This document shows positions 45,668-56,062 of a stretch of DNA of 64,000 bases, in pieces. The position numbers and the translations under genes were made by a program. The DNA is from an uncultured Sphingomonadales bacterium (GTDB lineage: Bacteria > Pseudomonadota > Alphaproteobacteria > Sphingomonadales > Sphingomonadaceae): the NCBI GenBank assembly GCA_903832325.1, contig CAILBC010000006.1, positions 88,001 through 152,000 on the forward strand. The letters run 5' to 3'. The notes below the pieces were generated by a model, which did not search any database, was not told the origin of the DNA, and worked only from the letters and a program-made list of their open reading frames with translations. Within the stretch, counting starts at the first letter, position 1. Every line of letters begins with the position of its first letter.

Positions 45668-46321
45668 ATGACCGACAAGGTGTCGCCCGAACTCGATCAC
45701 CTGATCGCCGGCTATCGCCGGTTTCGCGAAAATGGCTGGACGCCAAAGCTGGAGCGCTGGCGCGAACTGCGCGAAGGGCAGGCCCCGCGCGTGATGATCA
45801 TCGCCTGTTCCGACAGCCGGGTCGATCCGGCCCAGGTGTTTGACACCGATCCGGGCGAAATGTTCGTGGTGCGCAATGTGGCCGCGATGGTGCCGCCGTT
45901 TGAAACCGCCCCCGGCCTGCACGGCGTATCGGCCGCGCTGGAATTCGCGGTGCAGGTGCTGCGCGTGCGCGAAATCGTGGTGCTGGGCCATGGCATGTGC
46001 GGCGGCTGCCAGGCCGCCCTGACGCAAAGCCTGCAAGGCAGCGTGCCGGGCGAAGGCGGCTTCATCGCCGACTGGATCGCGCTGCTCGATGGCGCGCGCG
46101 ATGCCATCGTGGCGCAACACGGCACCACTGGCCGCGCCGCCGAACGCGCCATGGAACAGGCCGGCGTGCGCACCAGCATCGCCAATTTGCGGACGTTTCC
46201 CTGCATCAGCCGCAAGGAAGCCAATGGCAGCCTGCGCGTAACCGGCGCGTTTTTCGCGATCAGCGACGGGCTGTTGCACCTGCTGGACGAAACCACCGGC
46301 GAATTTCACCCGGTATCCTGA
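45668..46321 (+). CDS. Beta-class carbonic anhydrase
   Basis: 217 residues. Zn ligands Cys47 (ACSDSRVDP, with the Asp49/Arg51 dyad), His108 and Cys111 (GHGMCGGC) are present. It interconverts CO2 and bicarbonate. The length is normal and there is no signal peptide. Confidence 0.94.
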   Translation: MTDKVSPELDHLIAGYRRFRENGWTPKLERWRELREGQAPRVMIIACSDSRVDPAQVFDTDPGEMFVVRNVAAMVPPFETAPGLHGVSAALEFAVQVLRVREIVVLGHGMCGGCQAALTQSLQGSVPGEGGFIADWIALLDGARDAIVAQHGTTGRAAERAMEQAGVRTSIANLRTFPCISRKEANGSLRVTGAFFAISDGLLHLLDETTGEFHPVS

Positions 46322-46350
46322 TGGCCTGCACCCGGACGGGCCCCCGTGGC

Positions 46351-47766
46351 CTATTTGCCAGCGGCTTTCTGATCGGCGAAAATCGCCCATAACTGCGCAA
46401 TCGGCGCCCGCGCACCGGCCACTTTGCCAAGCGTGATTTTGGCCTCGGCATATTTGCCCTGGCCGGTCTGGGCGATCCCCAGGCGAGTCAGAACGCGATC
46501 CTGATTGTCCGCCACACCCTTTGCCAAGGCCAGCGTATAGAGCTCTTCCGCTCTGGCCCAGTCATCGTACGACAGCGCGGCATCGCCTGCCTCTGCCGCC
46601 GCTTTGCCATTCTCCGCTTTGCCAGTCTCCAAAGCGGCCACGTCTTTGGTCCGCGCGGCCTTGTCGCGGCTGGCGAGCGGGCGTGCCAGATCGAGCAGAT
46701 TTTTCACAAACGGGTCATCCGGCTTCAAAATGCCGTTCGAAATGCCCTGTTCGGCAATGCGCACCGCTTCGCCGGGAAAGCGGCGGGCATCGATCGCCTT
46801 GAGATAGAGCAGATATTCGAGCGAGGAATAGCGCGCGTCAAGCTTCAGCGCGCCGGTCTGATCGAGCAGGCGCCCCAGATCGAGTTCTTCCTCGTCGGTG
46901 AAATCGGGATAGCCAAACCGCACCACTTGCACCGCACCCAGCCAGGTCAAAGGTGCCGGATAGGCGGTCAGAAACAGCTGCGACCAGGCAATGGCTTGTG
47001 CCGACAGCTTGGCGTTGAAGGCGATGTGCAGGCCACGGTCGTACCAGTCGGCCGGAGCAGCCCGATTCGCCGCCGTGCGCGCGGTGATTGCAGATTTCAG
47101 CACGTCGAGACCGGCCTGGGGCTGGCCGGTTGCAGCATAGGCTTCGGCCAGCATCTGCGGCACCGCATCGTCAAGCCCCGGGGAGCCCGGTGCAGAAGCG
47201 GCCTGCATCGGCGCCAGCAACCGGATCACGGTCGGGTAATCTTTCGCGGCAAACGCGATATTGCCCAGCATCGCCTTTGTCGTCGGCACCAGATTGGGCT
47301 GGAGCAATCCGCTGTCGAGCATCGCCTGAAGGCCTTTGGCGATGAGCGCGCTGTCGGCAGTCCAGGTGCCGACCTGCCGCTGCCAGTCACCATAGACCAG
47401 CCGGTCGATCGGCGCCGAAACGGCCGGTTCCAGATCTGGCAATTGCGCAGCAAGGCTTGTCGCCCCGGACTTGCGCTCGGCCGGGGTCAGCTCTGCCCGT
47501 TTCGCATCAAAATCCGCAAACGCGCGCTTGAACGCGGTGGTTTGCTCCTTGAATTCGGCCGAATGCTCCGGCCGCGCAACTGGCGGGGGCGTAGGCGGGG
47601 GCGCGTGCGCCATGCGCGTCGGCGCTCTATCCACATGCGCCTGAAAAACCGGATTTCCGGGGCCGCCCGGCACAATTGGCGTGGCCGCCTGCACCGGCCA
47701 GGCAAACAGGCCGATCCACAGGGCCGTGGCGAGCGATGATCCTGAACTGCCCAGTTGCAGGTTCAT
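46351..47766 (-). CDS. Exported alpha-helical repeat protein, paralogue A
   Basis: 471 residues with a signal peptide (cleavage after VQA), a Pro-rich start, then TPR-like helix pairs over most of the length. It ends QLWAIFADQKAAGK, nearly the same as the next gene upstream. The two share many blocks (LDLGRLLDQTGALKLD, LYTLALAKGVADNQDRVLTRLGIAQ). Function unknown. The start codon lies within 17-bp tandem repeats, so several ATGs are possible. Confidence 0.7.
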   Translation of the reverse strand: MNLQLGSSGSSLATALWIGLFAWPVQAATPIVPGGPGNPVFQAHVDRAPTRMAHAPPPTPPPVARPEHSAEFKEQTTAFKRAFADFDAKRAELTPAERKSGATSLAAQLPDLEPAVSAPIDRLVYGDWQRQVGTWTADSALIAKGLQAMLDSGLLQPNLVPTTKAMLGNIAFAAKDYPTVIRLLAPMQAASAPGSPGLDDAVPQMLAEAYAATGQPQAGLDVLKSAITARTAANRAAPADWYDRGLHIAFNAKLSAQAIAWSQLFLTAYPAPLTWLGAVQVVRFGYPDFTDEEELDLGRLLDQTGALKLDARYSSLEYLLYLKAIDARRFPGEAVRIAEQGISNGILKPDDPFVKNLLDLARPLASRDKAARTKDVAALETGKAENGKAAAEAGDAALSYDDWARAEELYTLALAKGVADNQDRVLTRLGIAQTGQGKYAEAKITLGKVAGARAPIAQLWAIFADQKAAGK

Positions 47767-47805
47767 CGAGGTTGCAAGTTCATCGAGGTTGCAAGATCAT
47801 CGAGG
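47755..47805. repeat. 17-bp tandem repeat, three units, at the start of paralogue A
   Basis: Three units of the TTGCAAGTTCATCGAGG type. The start codon of the minus-strand gene lies in the unit nearest the gene, with an equivalent ATG in the second. Confidence 0.9.
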
Positions 47806-47930
47806 CCTCCCGAAAACAGGGCCCGTTCAAGCGGTGTACCGCTCAAACAGGCCCCGTCATTCGATAATGCGTCAACCCGGGCATGCCGCGATCACGAACA
47901 ACCGCAACGGCAGCATTTCGGGCAGAATGC

Positions 47931-49274
47931 TTACTTCCCCGCAGCTTTCTGGTCGGCAAAGATCGACCACAACTGCGCTACCGCCGCCTGCGGCCCGGCC
48001 ACTTTGCCAAGGCTCGCCTTGGCATCGGCAAACTTGCCTTCGCCGATTTGCGCCATCGCCAGGCGGATCAGCACGTGGTTCTTGTCTTCCTCGGTCACAC
48101 CCTTGGTCAGCGCCAGCGTGAACATCGCGTCCGACTTTGCCCAGTCCTTGTGCGACAGGAAAATGTTGCCGGCGGTAACCGCAACGCGGCTGGTCGGCGC
48201 CGCGGCGGCGTCGGTGCCCAGACGATCGAGCGATGCATTGTCGGCGGCCAGACGCGGACGCGCCGAGCTTTCGATGTCCTTCACGAACGTATCGTCCGCA
48301 CGCAGAGCGCCGCTTTTCAGGCCTTCGTCCTTCACGCGCAGCGCTTCGCTGGGCAGGAGGTTGGGATTGATCGACTGCAAATAGATCACATATTCGCGGC
48401 CGACGATTTCGGGCCCGAGGCCCAGCGCGCCGCTTTGGTCAAGCAGACGGCCGATATCGAGCAGGTCCTGGTTGGTGGGGTTTGCAATGCTCGTCCGGGC
48501 AAGCTGCGCCGCATCGAACCAGTTGCGCGCCGTCGGATTGGCCGCGACGCGCGCCAGCGCCCAATACGCGGTTTCGTCCACCAGCTTGGCACGCAGCGCC
48601 ACACCGACCGCGAAATCGTAGACTTCGCTGCCCACGGCAACGTTGGCCGCCTGGTGCGTATCGACAAATTTCTTCAGCGCGGCGAGCGCCTCTTTCGGCT
48701 GACCGGCGCCTTCGTACGATGCGGCGAGCATTTCGCCGATGCCGTCCTGCGCATTGGCGCCGCTCGCGGCCGCGGTGAGCGCCTTGATCGCATCTGCCCA
48801 ACGCTTGTCACGATAGGCCGACTGGCCAAGCTGCGCGGCGATCTGCTGGTTCTGTTCCGGGCTCATCAGGCCGCTGGCCATCATCAGGTTGAGGCCCTTG
48901 GCCTGCAGCGCTTCGTCGCCCGCGCTCATCGCGGCGATATATTCCCATTGACCGAATACCTGCTGGTCGAGCGGCGCCTTCACTTTGGATTCGATCTTGG
49001 CAAGCTGAGCCAGAAGCGCGGTCGCCTGCGTCTTCAGGTCATCGGGGGCAAGCTTTGCCTTCTTTTCCTGGAATTCGGTCACCGCTTTCTGCACGGGGCC
49101 AGCGACGGCGCCAAATTCGGCCGAAACCGAAGGCTTTGCCGCCTCTTTCTCCTTGTCCTTCGCCATCGCGGGTGAGGCAATCGCCAGCGCGCTGACGGCA
49201 AGTGCCGCAGAGGCAACGGTCGACCGGACGAAAGAAGCGAAATTACCCCGCGCGAAATTACCCCGCATTGTCAT
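47931..49274 (-). CDS. Exported alpha-helical repeat protein, paralogue B
   Basis: 447 residues from an ATG preceded by GGAG. A signal peptide (cleavage after AMA) is followed by TPR-like helices, Lys-rich at the start and ending SIFADQKAAGK. It is clearly related to the next gene downstream, so the pair arose by duplication. The N-terminus RGNFARGNFA comes from a 15-bp DNA duplication. The longer open frame upstream is not coding. Function unknown. Confidence 0.72.
   Translation of the reverse strand: MTMRGNFARGNFASFVRSTVASAALAVSALAIASPAMAKDKEKEAAKPSVSAEFGAVAGPVQKAVTEFQEKKAKLAPDDLKTQATALLAQLAKIESKVKAPLDQQVFGQWEYIAAMSAGDEALQAKGLNLMMASGLMSPEQNQQIAAQLGQSAYRDKRWADAIKALTAAASGANAQDGIGEMLAASYEGAGQPKEALAALKKFVDTHQAANVAVGSEVYDFAVGVALRAKLVDETAYWALARVAANPTARNWFDAAQLARTSIANPTNQDLLDIGRLLDQSGALGLGPEIVGREYVIYLQSINPNLLPSEALRVKDEGLKSGALRADDTFVKDIESSARPRLAADNASLDRLGTDAAAAPTSRVAVTAGNIFLSHKDWAKSDAMFTLALTKGVTEEDKNHVLIRLAMAQIGEGKFADAKASLGKVAGPQAAVAQLWSIFADQKAAGK
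49237..49266. repeat. 15-bp tandem repeat at the 5' end of paralogue B
   Basis: Two perfect copies of GCGAAATTACCCCGC, in frame. Confidence 0.88.
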
Positions 49275-49620
49275 GCATCTCCATGTTGGGGCAGGGATCT
49301 GTCGCGTTGCGGGTTGCCCCTTGCGCTTCCTGCCCTCTGGTGTCTGTTGTGTCGCCCGTTTGGCGCGGTTTGCCGCCCTTTGCAACACGAGACAACAACG
49401 CCATTGCCGGTGAACCGCGATTGAACGGCTTTTCGGCACCTTTCGGCGATCCCGGTCGCAGCGAAATGTGGAAAAACCGGGCCATACCAGCGCGGCAGTG
49501 CTGGCCATCCATGGGGCAAGGGGCTAGGGCCAAAGACTTGATACCCGCGGCGGTCGGTTCGCAAAGGCACCTTTCGTGCCGTAACAGCCCCGGATTGCCA
49601 GCAGCGAAAGCGCAACAGAC

Positions 49621-52380
49621 GTGAGCGACGACACCACCCCGAGCGATCCCCGTGTGCCATCGGGCGAACCCGAATTCCAGCGGATCGACATCGTCGATGA
49701 AATGAAGTCGAGCTATCTCGACTATGCGATGAGCGTGATTGTCAGCCGCGCGCTGCCCGATGTGCGCGACGGGCTGAAACCGGTGCACCGCCGCATCTTG
49801 TGGACCAGCCACGAAAACGGCTTCACCACCGGCAAACCCTATCGCAAATCGGCGCGCATCGTCGGCGATTGCATGGGCAAATATCACCCGCATGGCGATT
49901 CGTCGATTTACGACGCGCTGGCACGCATGACCCAGGATTGGTCGATGCGCGTGCCGCTGATCGACGGGCAGGGCAATTTCGGATCGATGGACCCCGATCC
50001 GCCGGCCTCGATGCGCTATACCGAGGCGCGGCTGGCCAAAGTCGCCGATCAGCTGCTGGCCGATATCGACAAGGACACGGTCGATTTTCAGGCCAATTAC
50101 GATGGCACCGAAAACGAGCCGCAGGTTCTGCCCGCGCGCTTTCCCAATCTGCTGGTCAATGGCGCGGGCGGCATCGCGGTGGGCATGGCCACCAACATTC
50201 CGCCGCACAACCTGGGCGAAGTGATCGACGGGTGCCTGGCCTATATGGAAAACCCGCTGATCAGCGTCGATGATCTGATCCGCATCATTCCCGGCCCCGA
50301 TTTCCCGACAGCGCCGCTGATCCTGGGCACGGCCGGCGCGCGAAAAGCCTATACCGAAGGGCGCGGCTCGATCATCATGCGCGCCCGCCACGTGGTGGAA
50401 GAAGGCGGCCGCCGCGGCAGCGATCGCCGCTCCATCGTGCTGACGTCGATCCCCTATCAGGTTGGCAAGAACAGCCTGGTTGAAAAGATTGCCGAAGCGG
50501 CCAAGGACAAGCGGATCGAAGGCGTGGCCGACATCCGCGACGAATCCAGCCGCGAAGGCGTGCGCGTGGTGATCGAGCTGAAGCGTGACGCCACGCCAGA
50601 GGTTGTGCTCAACCAGTTGTGGCGCAACACCCCGGCGCAATCCAATTTCCCCGCAAATATGCTGGCCATTCGCGGTGGCCGGCCCGAATTGCTGGGCCTG
50701 AAGGATATTATCGAAGCATTTGTGCGCTTCCGCGAAGAGGTGATCACCCGCCGCACCAAATTCGAACTGATGAAGGCGCGCGATCGCGCCCACATCTTGC
50801 TCGGGCTGGTGGTTGCGGTCACCAATCTGGATGAAGTCGTGCGGATCATCCGCGGTTCGGCCAATCCGGCACTGGCGCGCGAAGCGTTGAGCACGCGCGA
50901 ATGGCCCATGGGCGACATCGCGCCCTATATCCGTCTGGTCGAAGCGATCGAGGACGATGCCAGCGCCGATGCGGCGACGTATCGCCTGTCCGACACGCAA
51001 GTGCGTGCGATTCTCGATTTGCGGCTCCATCGCCTGACCGCGCTCGGCCGCGATGAAATCGGCGGAGAACTGGAAACACTGGCCAAGGCGATCACCGAAT
51101 TCCTGTCGATCCTCGCCGACCGGGTAAAGCTCTATGGCGTGATGCGCGATGAACTGATTGCGGTGCGCACCGCATTTGCCACGCCGCGCCTGTCCGAAAT
51201 CACCGCGCCGGCCGATGGCATCGATGATGAAGACCTGATCGAACGCGAAGACATGGTCGTGACGATCACGCTCGACGGCTATATCAAACGCACCCCGCTT
51301 TCGACGTTCCGCGCGCAAAATCGCGGCGGCAAGGGCCGGTCGGGCATGGCGACCAAGGACGAAGATGCGGTCGGCACGATGTTCGTGGCCAGCACGCATA
51401 CCCCGGTGCTGTTCTTTTCGACCGCGGGCAAAGTCTATCGCCTGAAAGTCTGGCGCCTGCCCGAAGGCGGCGCCGTCACGCGGGGCCGGCCCATGGTCAA
51501 CCTGCTGCCCGCGCTCGACCAGGGTGAAACGATTGCCGCCGTGCTCGCCCTGCCCGAGGATGAGACCGAATGGGGCGCGCTCGACGTGATGTTTGCAACC
51601 GCGCTGGGCAATGTGCGCCGCAACGCGATGGATGCCTTTGCCAATATCCCGTCGAACGGCAAATTCGCGATGCGCTTTGAAGACGGCGATGGCGACCGGC
51701 TGATCGGGGTGGCGCTGCTGTCGGAAGGCGACGACGTGCTGCTGGCAAGCCGCCAGGGCAAGGCGATCCGTTTTGCCGCCGACGATGTGCGCGAATTCCA
51801 GAGCCGCACGTCGACCGGCGTGCGCGGCATGCTGCTGAAGGACGAGGACGAGGTGATCTCGCTGTCGATCCTCCACCGCACCGGCTTGCGCGATCAGGAC
51901 GAACGCGATGAATATTTGCGCTTTGCCCCGTGGAAGGCCGAACGCGAAGGCGAACCGACGATCGAACCGGCGCGCTTTGCCGCGCTTGCCGCAGACGAAC
52001 AGTTCATCCTTACGGTTTGTGCCAATGGCTATGGCAAGCTGTCATCCGCCTATGAATACCGGCGCACCGGGCGCGGAGGCCAGGGCATTGTCAATATCGA
52101 CAATATCGAACGCAACGGCCCGGTCGTCGCCAGCTTCCCGACCGATCAGGCCGACCAGTTGATGCTGGTGACCGACCAGGCCAAGCTGATCCGCCTGCCG
52201 CTGACCACGTTGCGCGTGATCGGCCGCGGCAGCGCCGGGGTGCGCCTGTTCCACGTTGCCGACAGCGAACACGTGGTGAGCGCGGTGCGCCTGGCCGAAC
52301 CGGAAGAAGACGAAGCAACCGTCGAACCGGACGAAATTGCGGGCGATGCACCTGACGCCACCGAAACCGGCGAAGAATGA
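49621..52380 (+). CDS. gyrA: DNA gyrase subunit A
   Basis: 919 residues. Catalytic Tyr133 is in RYTEARL. The quinolone-determining region [10 protein letters not shown] keeps Ser94 and Asp98 (E. coli Ser83/Asp87), so it looks quinolone-sensitive at these sites. The C-terminal beta-pinwheel repeats include the GyrA box [10 protein letters not shown]. It ends in an acidic tail. The GTG start lacks a strong ribosome site. Confidence 0.97.
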   Translation: MSDDTTPSDPRVPSGEPEFQRIDIVDEMKSSYLDYAMSVIVSRALPDVRDGLKPVHRRILWTSHENGFTTGKPYRKSARIVGDCMGKYHPHGDSSIYDALARMTQDWSMRVPLIDGQGNFGSMDPDPPASMRYTEARLAKVADQLLADIDKDTVDFQANYDGTENEPQVLPARFPNLLVNGAGGIAVGMATNIPPHNLGEVIDGCLAYMENPLISVDDLIRIIPGPDFPTAPLILGTAGARKAYTEGRGSIIMRARHVVEEGGRRGSDRRSIVLTSIPYQVGKNSLVEKIAEAAKDKRIEGVADIRDESSREGVRVVIELKRDATPEVVLNQLWRNTPAQSNFPANMLAIRGGRPELLGLKDIIEAFVRFREEVITRRTKFELMKARDRAHILLGLVVAVTNLDEVVRIIRGSANPALAREALSTREWPMGDIAPYIRLVEAIEDDASADAATYRLSDTQVRAILDLRLHRLTALGRDEIGGELETLAKAITEFLSILADRVKLYGVMRDELIAVRTAFATPRLSEITAPADGIDDEDLIEREDMVVTITLDGYIKRTPLSTFRAQNRGGKGRSGMATKDEDAVGTMFVASTHTPVLFFSTAGKVYRLKVWRLPEGGAVTRGRPMVNLLPALDQGETIAAVLALPEDETEWGALDVMFATALGNVRRNAMDAFANIPSNGKFAMRFEDGDGDRLIGVALLSEGDDVLLASRQGKAIRFAADDVREFQSRTSTGVRGMLLKDEDEVISLSILHRTGLRDQDERDEYLRFAPWKAEREGEPTIEPARFAALAADEQFILTVCANGYGKLSSAYEYRRTGRGGQGIVNIDNIERNGPVVASFPTDQADQLMLVTDQAKLIRLPLTTLRVIGRGSAGVRLFHVADSEHVVSAVRLAEPEEDEATVEPDEIAGDAPDATETGEE

Positions 52381-52420
52381 TCCACCACCGGCACCCCTTC
52401 CCCACCCCCGCTCATCCTCG

Positions 52421-52482
52421 GCCTGTCGAAGGACGCGCGCCAACCGTCGCCCAAAACCTCGGCCCGCGTGCTTCGACAAGCC
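52421..52482. repeat. Imperfect inverted repeat after gyrA
   Basis: The arm GCCTGTCGAAGGACGCGCG pairs with CCCGCGTGCTTCGACAAGC with about three mismatches. This resembles the CTTCGACAGGC-type extragenic palindromes of sphingomonads, and may work as a terminator. Confidence 0.6.
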
Positions 52483-52515
52483 CGGCACAAACGGGTGTGG
52501 TGTGCGCGGTCGCGC

Positions 52516-52860
52516 ATGGCTGACACCCCTGCCGTGGCCTACAAAATCCTCACCGCCGCGCAGTGGGCGCAATGGCAGGAAACCGGCACGTTCACCGGCG
52601 CGCCGGTCGATCTGGCCGATGGCTACATCCACCTGTCGGCCGCCGCGCAAGTGACCGAAACCGCCGACAAGCATTTTGCCGGACACAGCGATTTGTGGGT
52701 GGCGCGCGTCGATCTGGCCGTGCTGGGCGATCTGGTGCGCTGGGAACCGTCACGCGGGGGCGCGCTGTTTCCCCATGTCTACGGTGTGCTGCCGCTGGCG
52801 GTCGCGATCGCTTGTGCGCCGCTTACCCGCGACAATACGGGCGCCGTCACTCTCCCCTGA
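52516..52860 (+). CDS. DUF952 family protein
   Basis: 114 residues matching the small DUF952 fold: AYKILTAAQWAQWQETGTF, DGYIHLSAAAQVTETADKHF and [15 protein letters not shown] blocks. ADP-ribosyltransferase-like folds have been suggested for the family, but no function is established. Its last 82 bases overlap the convergent YhhN-type gene. Confidence 0.85.
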   Translation: MADTPAVAYKILTAAQWAQWQETGTFTGAPVDLADGYIHLSAAAQVTETADKHFAGHSDLWVARVDLAVLGDLVRWEPSRGGALFPHVYGVLPLAVAIACAPLTRDNTGAVTLP

Positions 52861-53462
52861 TCGGCCACCACGCCCACCGCAATCAGCACCTGGCCCCCAT
52901 AATACAGCGGCCAGACCAGCAGACCGGGCAGCGGGCTGTGCGCCAGCACGCCCATCCGCGCAAACAGCAGCAAATCCGATGCGGCAAACAGCATGGCCCC
53001 CAGCGCCACGCGTGATCGGGCAAACCGGCTGTTCCACGCCATCCCCGCCATCGCGCCAAGCCCCAGCGCATAGATTCCGGTTTCGAACCGGCCGCTGACA
53101 GCAAATGCCGCATCCGACAGCACCACCAGCGCGCCGATCGGCACGGCCAGCGCTGCGCCGGCCGCGCCGGGCCGTCGTTCGCGCCAGTAAAACCGGCAGG
53201 CCACCAGATGCCCCGCAAAAAAGGCCAGCGCCCCGGCAATCAGGCTGAATTCGATCAGACCATCACCCAGCGTACAAAGTGCCAGTACCAGCGCAATCGT
53301 GCGGGTTTCAGCCGCCGCCTGACGCCAGGCATAGACCGCCAGCGCAGCCACCCCGCCCATTTTCACCAGAACATGCAGCGCCCCCGCGGGGATCACCCCT
53401 GCCCCCAGCCCATAGCCAATTCCGAAAATCAGGCTGATCAGCAACCAGATGCCCTTGCCCAT
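52779..53462 (-). CDS. YhhN/TMEM86-type membrane protein (lysoplasmalogenase family)
   Basis: 227 residues with about eight transmembrane helices. Conserved acidic residues lie in LGDGLIEF and ASDLLLF, and the end is [17 protein letters not shown]. Animal members hydrolyse lysoplasmalogen; the bacterial substrate is unproven. AGGAG lies six bases before the ATG. It overlaps DUF952 tail to tail. Confidence 0.85.
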   Translation of the reverse strand: MGKGIWLLISLIFGIGYGLGAGVIPAGALHVLVKMGGVAALAVYAWRQAAAETRTIALVLALCTLGDGLIEFSLIAGALAFFAGHLVACRFYWRERRPGAAGAALAVPIGALVVLSDAAFAVSGRFETGIYALGLGAMAGMAWNSRFARSRVALGAMLFAASDLLLFARMGVLAHSPLPGLLVWPLYYGGQVLIAVGVVADQGRVTAPVLSRVSGAQAIATASGSTP

Positions 53463-53524
53463 GCCGTTCTCCTGCCCTTTGGCAGACCTTGCCGATTGCC
53501 GCGCCCGATGCCAAGGGCTGGTGC

Positions 53525-54844
53525 ATGACATATCAGGTTCACATCATCGGCGGCGGCATGGCCGGCAGCGAAGCCGCCTGGCAACTCGCGCGGCGCGGCA
53601 TCCGCGTGCGCCTGTCGGAAATGCGCGGCGGCGGCGATACGACCGCGGCCCACCACACCACGGGCCTGGCCGAACTGGTCTGTTCCAACTCGTTCCGCTC
53701 TGATGACCATGTCAACAATGCGGTCGGCCTGCTGCACCACGAAATGCGCGGGCTGGACAGCCTGATCATGGCCGCCGCCGCACGGGCGCAAGTGCCCGCC
53801 GGATCGGCGCTGGCGGTCGATCGCGATGTGTTTTCCGCCGCGGTCGAGGCCGAACTGGCCGCGCTGCCCTCGCTGGAAGTGGTGCGCGAGCGCGTGGATG
53901 CCATACCTGCCGAGGGCGCGGTGATCATCGCCACGGGCCCGCTCACCGCGCCCGCACTCGCAGGCGCGATTGGCCAGGCCACCGGTGCCGAAGCGTTGGC
54001 GTTTTTCGATGCCATTGCCCCTATCGTCCACCACGACAGCATCGACATGGACATTTGCTGGCGCGCCTCGCGGTGGGACAAGGGCGAGGCGGACTATATC
54101 AACTGCCCGATGACCGAAGACCAGTACCGCGCGTTTCACCAGGGACTGATCGACGGCGAAAAGACCGAATTCCGCGAATGGGAGGCCAACACCCCCTATT
54201 TCGAAGGCTGCATGCCAATCGAAGTCATGGCTGCACGCGGGCTTGATACCTTGCGATTTGGCCCGATGAAGCCGGTGGGGCTCGACAACCCGCGCACCGG
54301 CCGCTGGCCGCACGCGGTGGTACAGCTTCGCCAGGACAACAAGCTGGGCACGCTGTGGAACATGGTCGGGTTTCAGACCAAGCTGAAACACGCCGAACAA
54401 GTCCGCCTGTTCCGCACCATTCCGGGGCTGGAAAACGCCGAATTCGCGCGCCTGGGCGGGCTGCACCGCAACACGTTCATCCAGTCGCCGCGCGTGCTCG
54501 ACCGCCAGTTGCGCCTGCTGCGCGATCCGCGCGTGCGCTTTGCCGGGCAGATCACCGGCTGCGAAGGCTATGTCGAAAGCGCCGCCATCGGCATGATGGC
54601 CGGGCTGATGACCGCCGCCGAATTGACCGGCCGCGCCTGGACCCCGCCCCCGCGCACCACCGCGCTGGGCGCGCTGCTGTCGCACGTCACCGGCGATGCA
54701 GAGCTTGAAACCTATCAGCCGATGAACGTCAATTTCGGCCTGTTCCCGCCGCCCGAACCCGGCACGCGCAAAAAACAGCGCAAGGAAGCCTATACCAGCC
54801 GCGCCAAGACCGATCTGGCAGAATGGCTGCCCGCAGTAGGGTAA
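53525..54844 (+). CDS. trmFO: Methylenetetrahydrofolate-tRNA-(uracil-5-)-methyltransferase TrmFO
   Basis: 439 residues. The FAD-binding [10 protein letters not shown] is at the N-terminus, followed by [10 protein letters not shown], a [11 protein letters not shown] block and NVNFGLFPP at the end. It makes m5U54 in tRNA using methylene-THF and FADH2. The start was chosen at the ATG just before the Rossmann motif. Confidence 0.95.
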   Translation: MTYQVHIIGGGMAGSEAAWQLARRGIRVRLSEMRGGGDTTAAHHTTGLAELVCSNSFRSDDHVNNAVGLLHHEMRGLDSLIMAAAARAQVPAGSALAVDRDVFSAAVEAELAALPSLEVVRERVDAIPAEGAVIIATGPLTAPALAGAIGQATGAEALAFFDAIAPIVHHDSIDMDICWRASRWDKGEADYINCPMTEDQYRAFHQGLIDGEKTEFREWEANTPYFEGCMPIEVMAARGLDTLRFGPMKPVGLDNPRTGRWPHAVVQLRQDNKLGTLWNMVGFQTKLKHAEQVRLFRTIPGLENAEFARLGGLHRNTFIQSPRVLDRQLRLLRDPRVRFAGQITGCEGYVESAAIGMMAGLMTAAELTGRAWTPPPRTTALGALLSHVTGDAELETYQPMNVNFGLFPPPEPGTRKKQRKEAYTSRAKTDLAEWLPAVG

Positions 54845-54859
54845 CCGCCCCGTAATCCC

Positions 54860-54937
54860 GCTCAAAATTCGTCATGCCGGACATGATCCGGTATGCAGCG
54901 GACCGTTGCGGGCCGTGGCGTGACGAGGCGGGATTTC
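54860..54937. repeat. Extragenic palindromic repeat
   Basis: The sequence TTCGTCATGCCGGAC...GATCCGGTATGCAG...GGCGTGACGA contains nested inverted repeats, like extragenic elements common in alphaproteobacteria. It lies between the convergent trmFO and EF-hand genes. Confidence 0.5.
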
Positions 54938-55411
54938 CTACCCCTTGCACTGGCATTTCGGCGCCTTGCGCTTCGCCTTGGTCGTGGCGAATTCCTCGCG
55001 CGAGAGATAGCCGTTGCCGTCGTGGTCGGCGCCTTTGAACTTGTTGATCGATTTGGCCGCCCATTCGTCAAACGTCAGCAGATTGTTGCCATCGGTATCG
55101 AGTTTGCGGAATTCCTTCGCGCGGGGCCCCAGCATTTCGGGCAGCGTGATTTTGCCGTCACGATCACGGTCAAGCCGGTCAAAGCGTTTCTGTTCCTTGG
55201 TTTCTTCGGGAACTTCGGGCAGATCGGGCCCCACCGCATCGCCGGCATCGGTTTCGGGCAGGGCGTCGGCGCTGGCGCCGGCCTTTGGCGCGGGCAGCGC
55301 CAGCCTGGGCACGGTCGGCGCATTGTCAGAGGCGGCGCGTCCCTGCCACCAGAACACCCCGGCGGCCACCAGCAGCAAGGCGACCAGCGCCCCGATCACG
55401 ATCCTGTTCAT
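54938..55411 (-). CDS. Membrane-anchored EF-hand protein
   Basis: 157 residues: one N-terminal transmembrane helix or uncleaved signal (about 5-22), a Pro/Ala linker, then three EF-hand loops (DRDRDGKITLPE, DTDGNNLLTFDE, DHDGNGYLSREE) with good Ca2+ ligands. The end is Lys/Cys-rich (KCQCKG). Probably a periplasmic calcium-binding protein; partner unknown. Confidence 0.85.
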   Translation of the reverse strand: MNRIVIGALVALLLVAAGVFWWQGRAASDNAPTVPRLALPAPKAGASADALPETDAGDAVGPDLPEVPEETKEQKRFDRLDRDRDGKITLPEMLGPRAKEFRKLDTDGNNLLTFDEWAAKSINKFKGADHDGNGYLSREEFATTKAKRKAPKCQCKG

Positions 55412-55506
55412 GCCTGTTGCCCCGCAAATGCCTTTGTGGAGCGTAAGCCGGTGTTGCCGGCCTGACGAGCGCCAGATCCTGCCAATTTGGCGAGAACGCC
55501 CGCGCG

Positions 55507-55920
55507 CTATTGCCCCAGCCAGCCCTTGCGCATCGCGCCCAGCATCACCCGCAACGGGTGCTGCGCATCGGCGCTGGCGAAATGGTCGAGCAGCAGCAGC
55601 GGTCGCAACGCACGCGGCAGGCGTGTGCGCGGCATGATGCGTCCTGCGGCCCAGGCCGTGGCAGCATCGCGCATCGCGGGCGTCTCGGGCAGGCCAGACA
55701 GGCGGGTGAGCGCCAGAATGGCCCCGGCGCGCGCCTGATCGAGCGCGCCGCCGCCGTCTTCACCGACACCTTGCGCCTCCCACCCGTCGACCAGCGCGAC
55801 CAGGGCGGAGCGTTCGGCATCCCATGCCGACAACAGCGCCAGCAAAGGCTCACCACGCGGCCAGGCGCTGGCCGGTTCGGCCAGGCGATCACGCCACCAT
55901 GCCAGCCGCAACTGGATCAT
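55507..55920 (-). CDS. Phytoene/squalene synthase-like protein, start unresolved
   Basis: The ATG at 55920 gives 137 residues beginning MIQLRLAWWRDRL, a hallmark block of trans-isoprenyl diphosphate synthases. The same frame is open upstream to 56112, and the translation (LSPPERLAIAYAP, then LLALDHRLADAARAGRDAI) also looks like family sequence, but contains no ATG, GTG or TTG. The true start may be a rare codon (CTG at 56043, ATC at 56070, ATT at 56019), or a frameshift from the ATG at 56048. The catalytic Asp-rich motifs are not evident, so it may be an inactive relative. Confidence 0.6.
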   Translation of the reverse strand: MIQLRLAWWRDRLAEPASAWPRGEPLLALLSAWDAERSALVALVDGWEAQGVGEDGGGALDQARAGAILALTRLSGLPETPAMRDAATAWAAGRIMPRTRLPRALRPLLLLDHFASADAQHPLRVMLGAMRKGWLGQ

Positions 55921-56062
55921 GATGGCATCGCGCCCGGCACGCGCTGCATCAGCCAGCCGATGATCCAGCGCCAGCAGCCCGGTCCAGGCCGGGCGCAGCG
56001 CGCGCGGGGCATAGGCAATCGCCAGCCGTTCGGGCGGCGACAGCCATTCCCGCGTTACCGGC

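Noticed and set aside
49258..51876. Minus-strand open frame of 872 codons opposite gyrA
   Set aside because: It is a shadow of gyrA with antisense composition (Arg/His/Ala/Gln-rich) and no recognisable motif.
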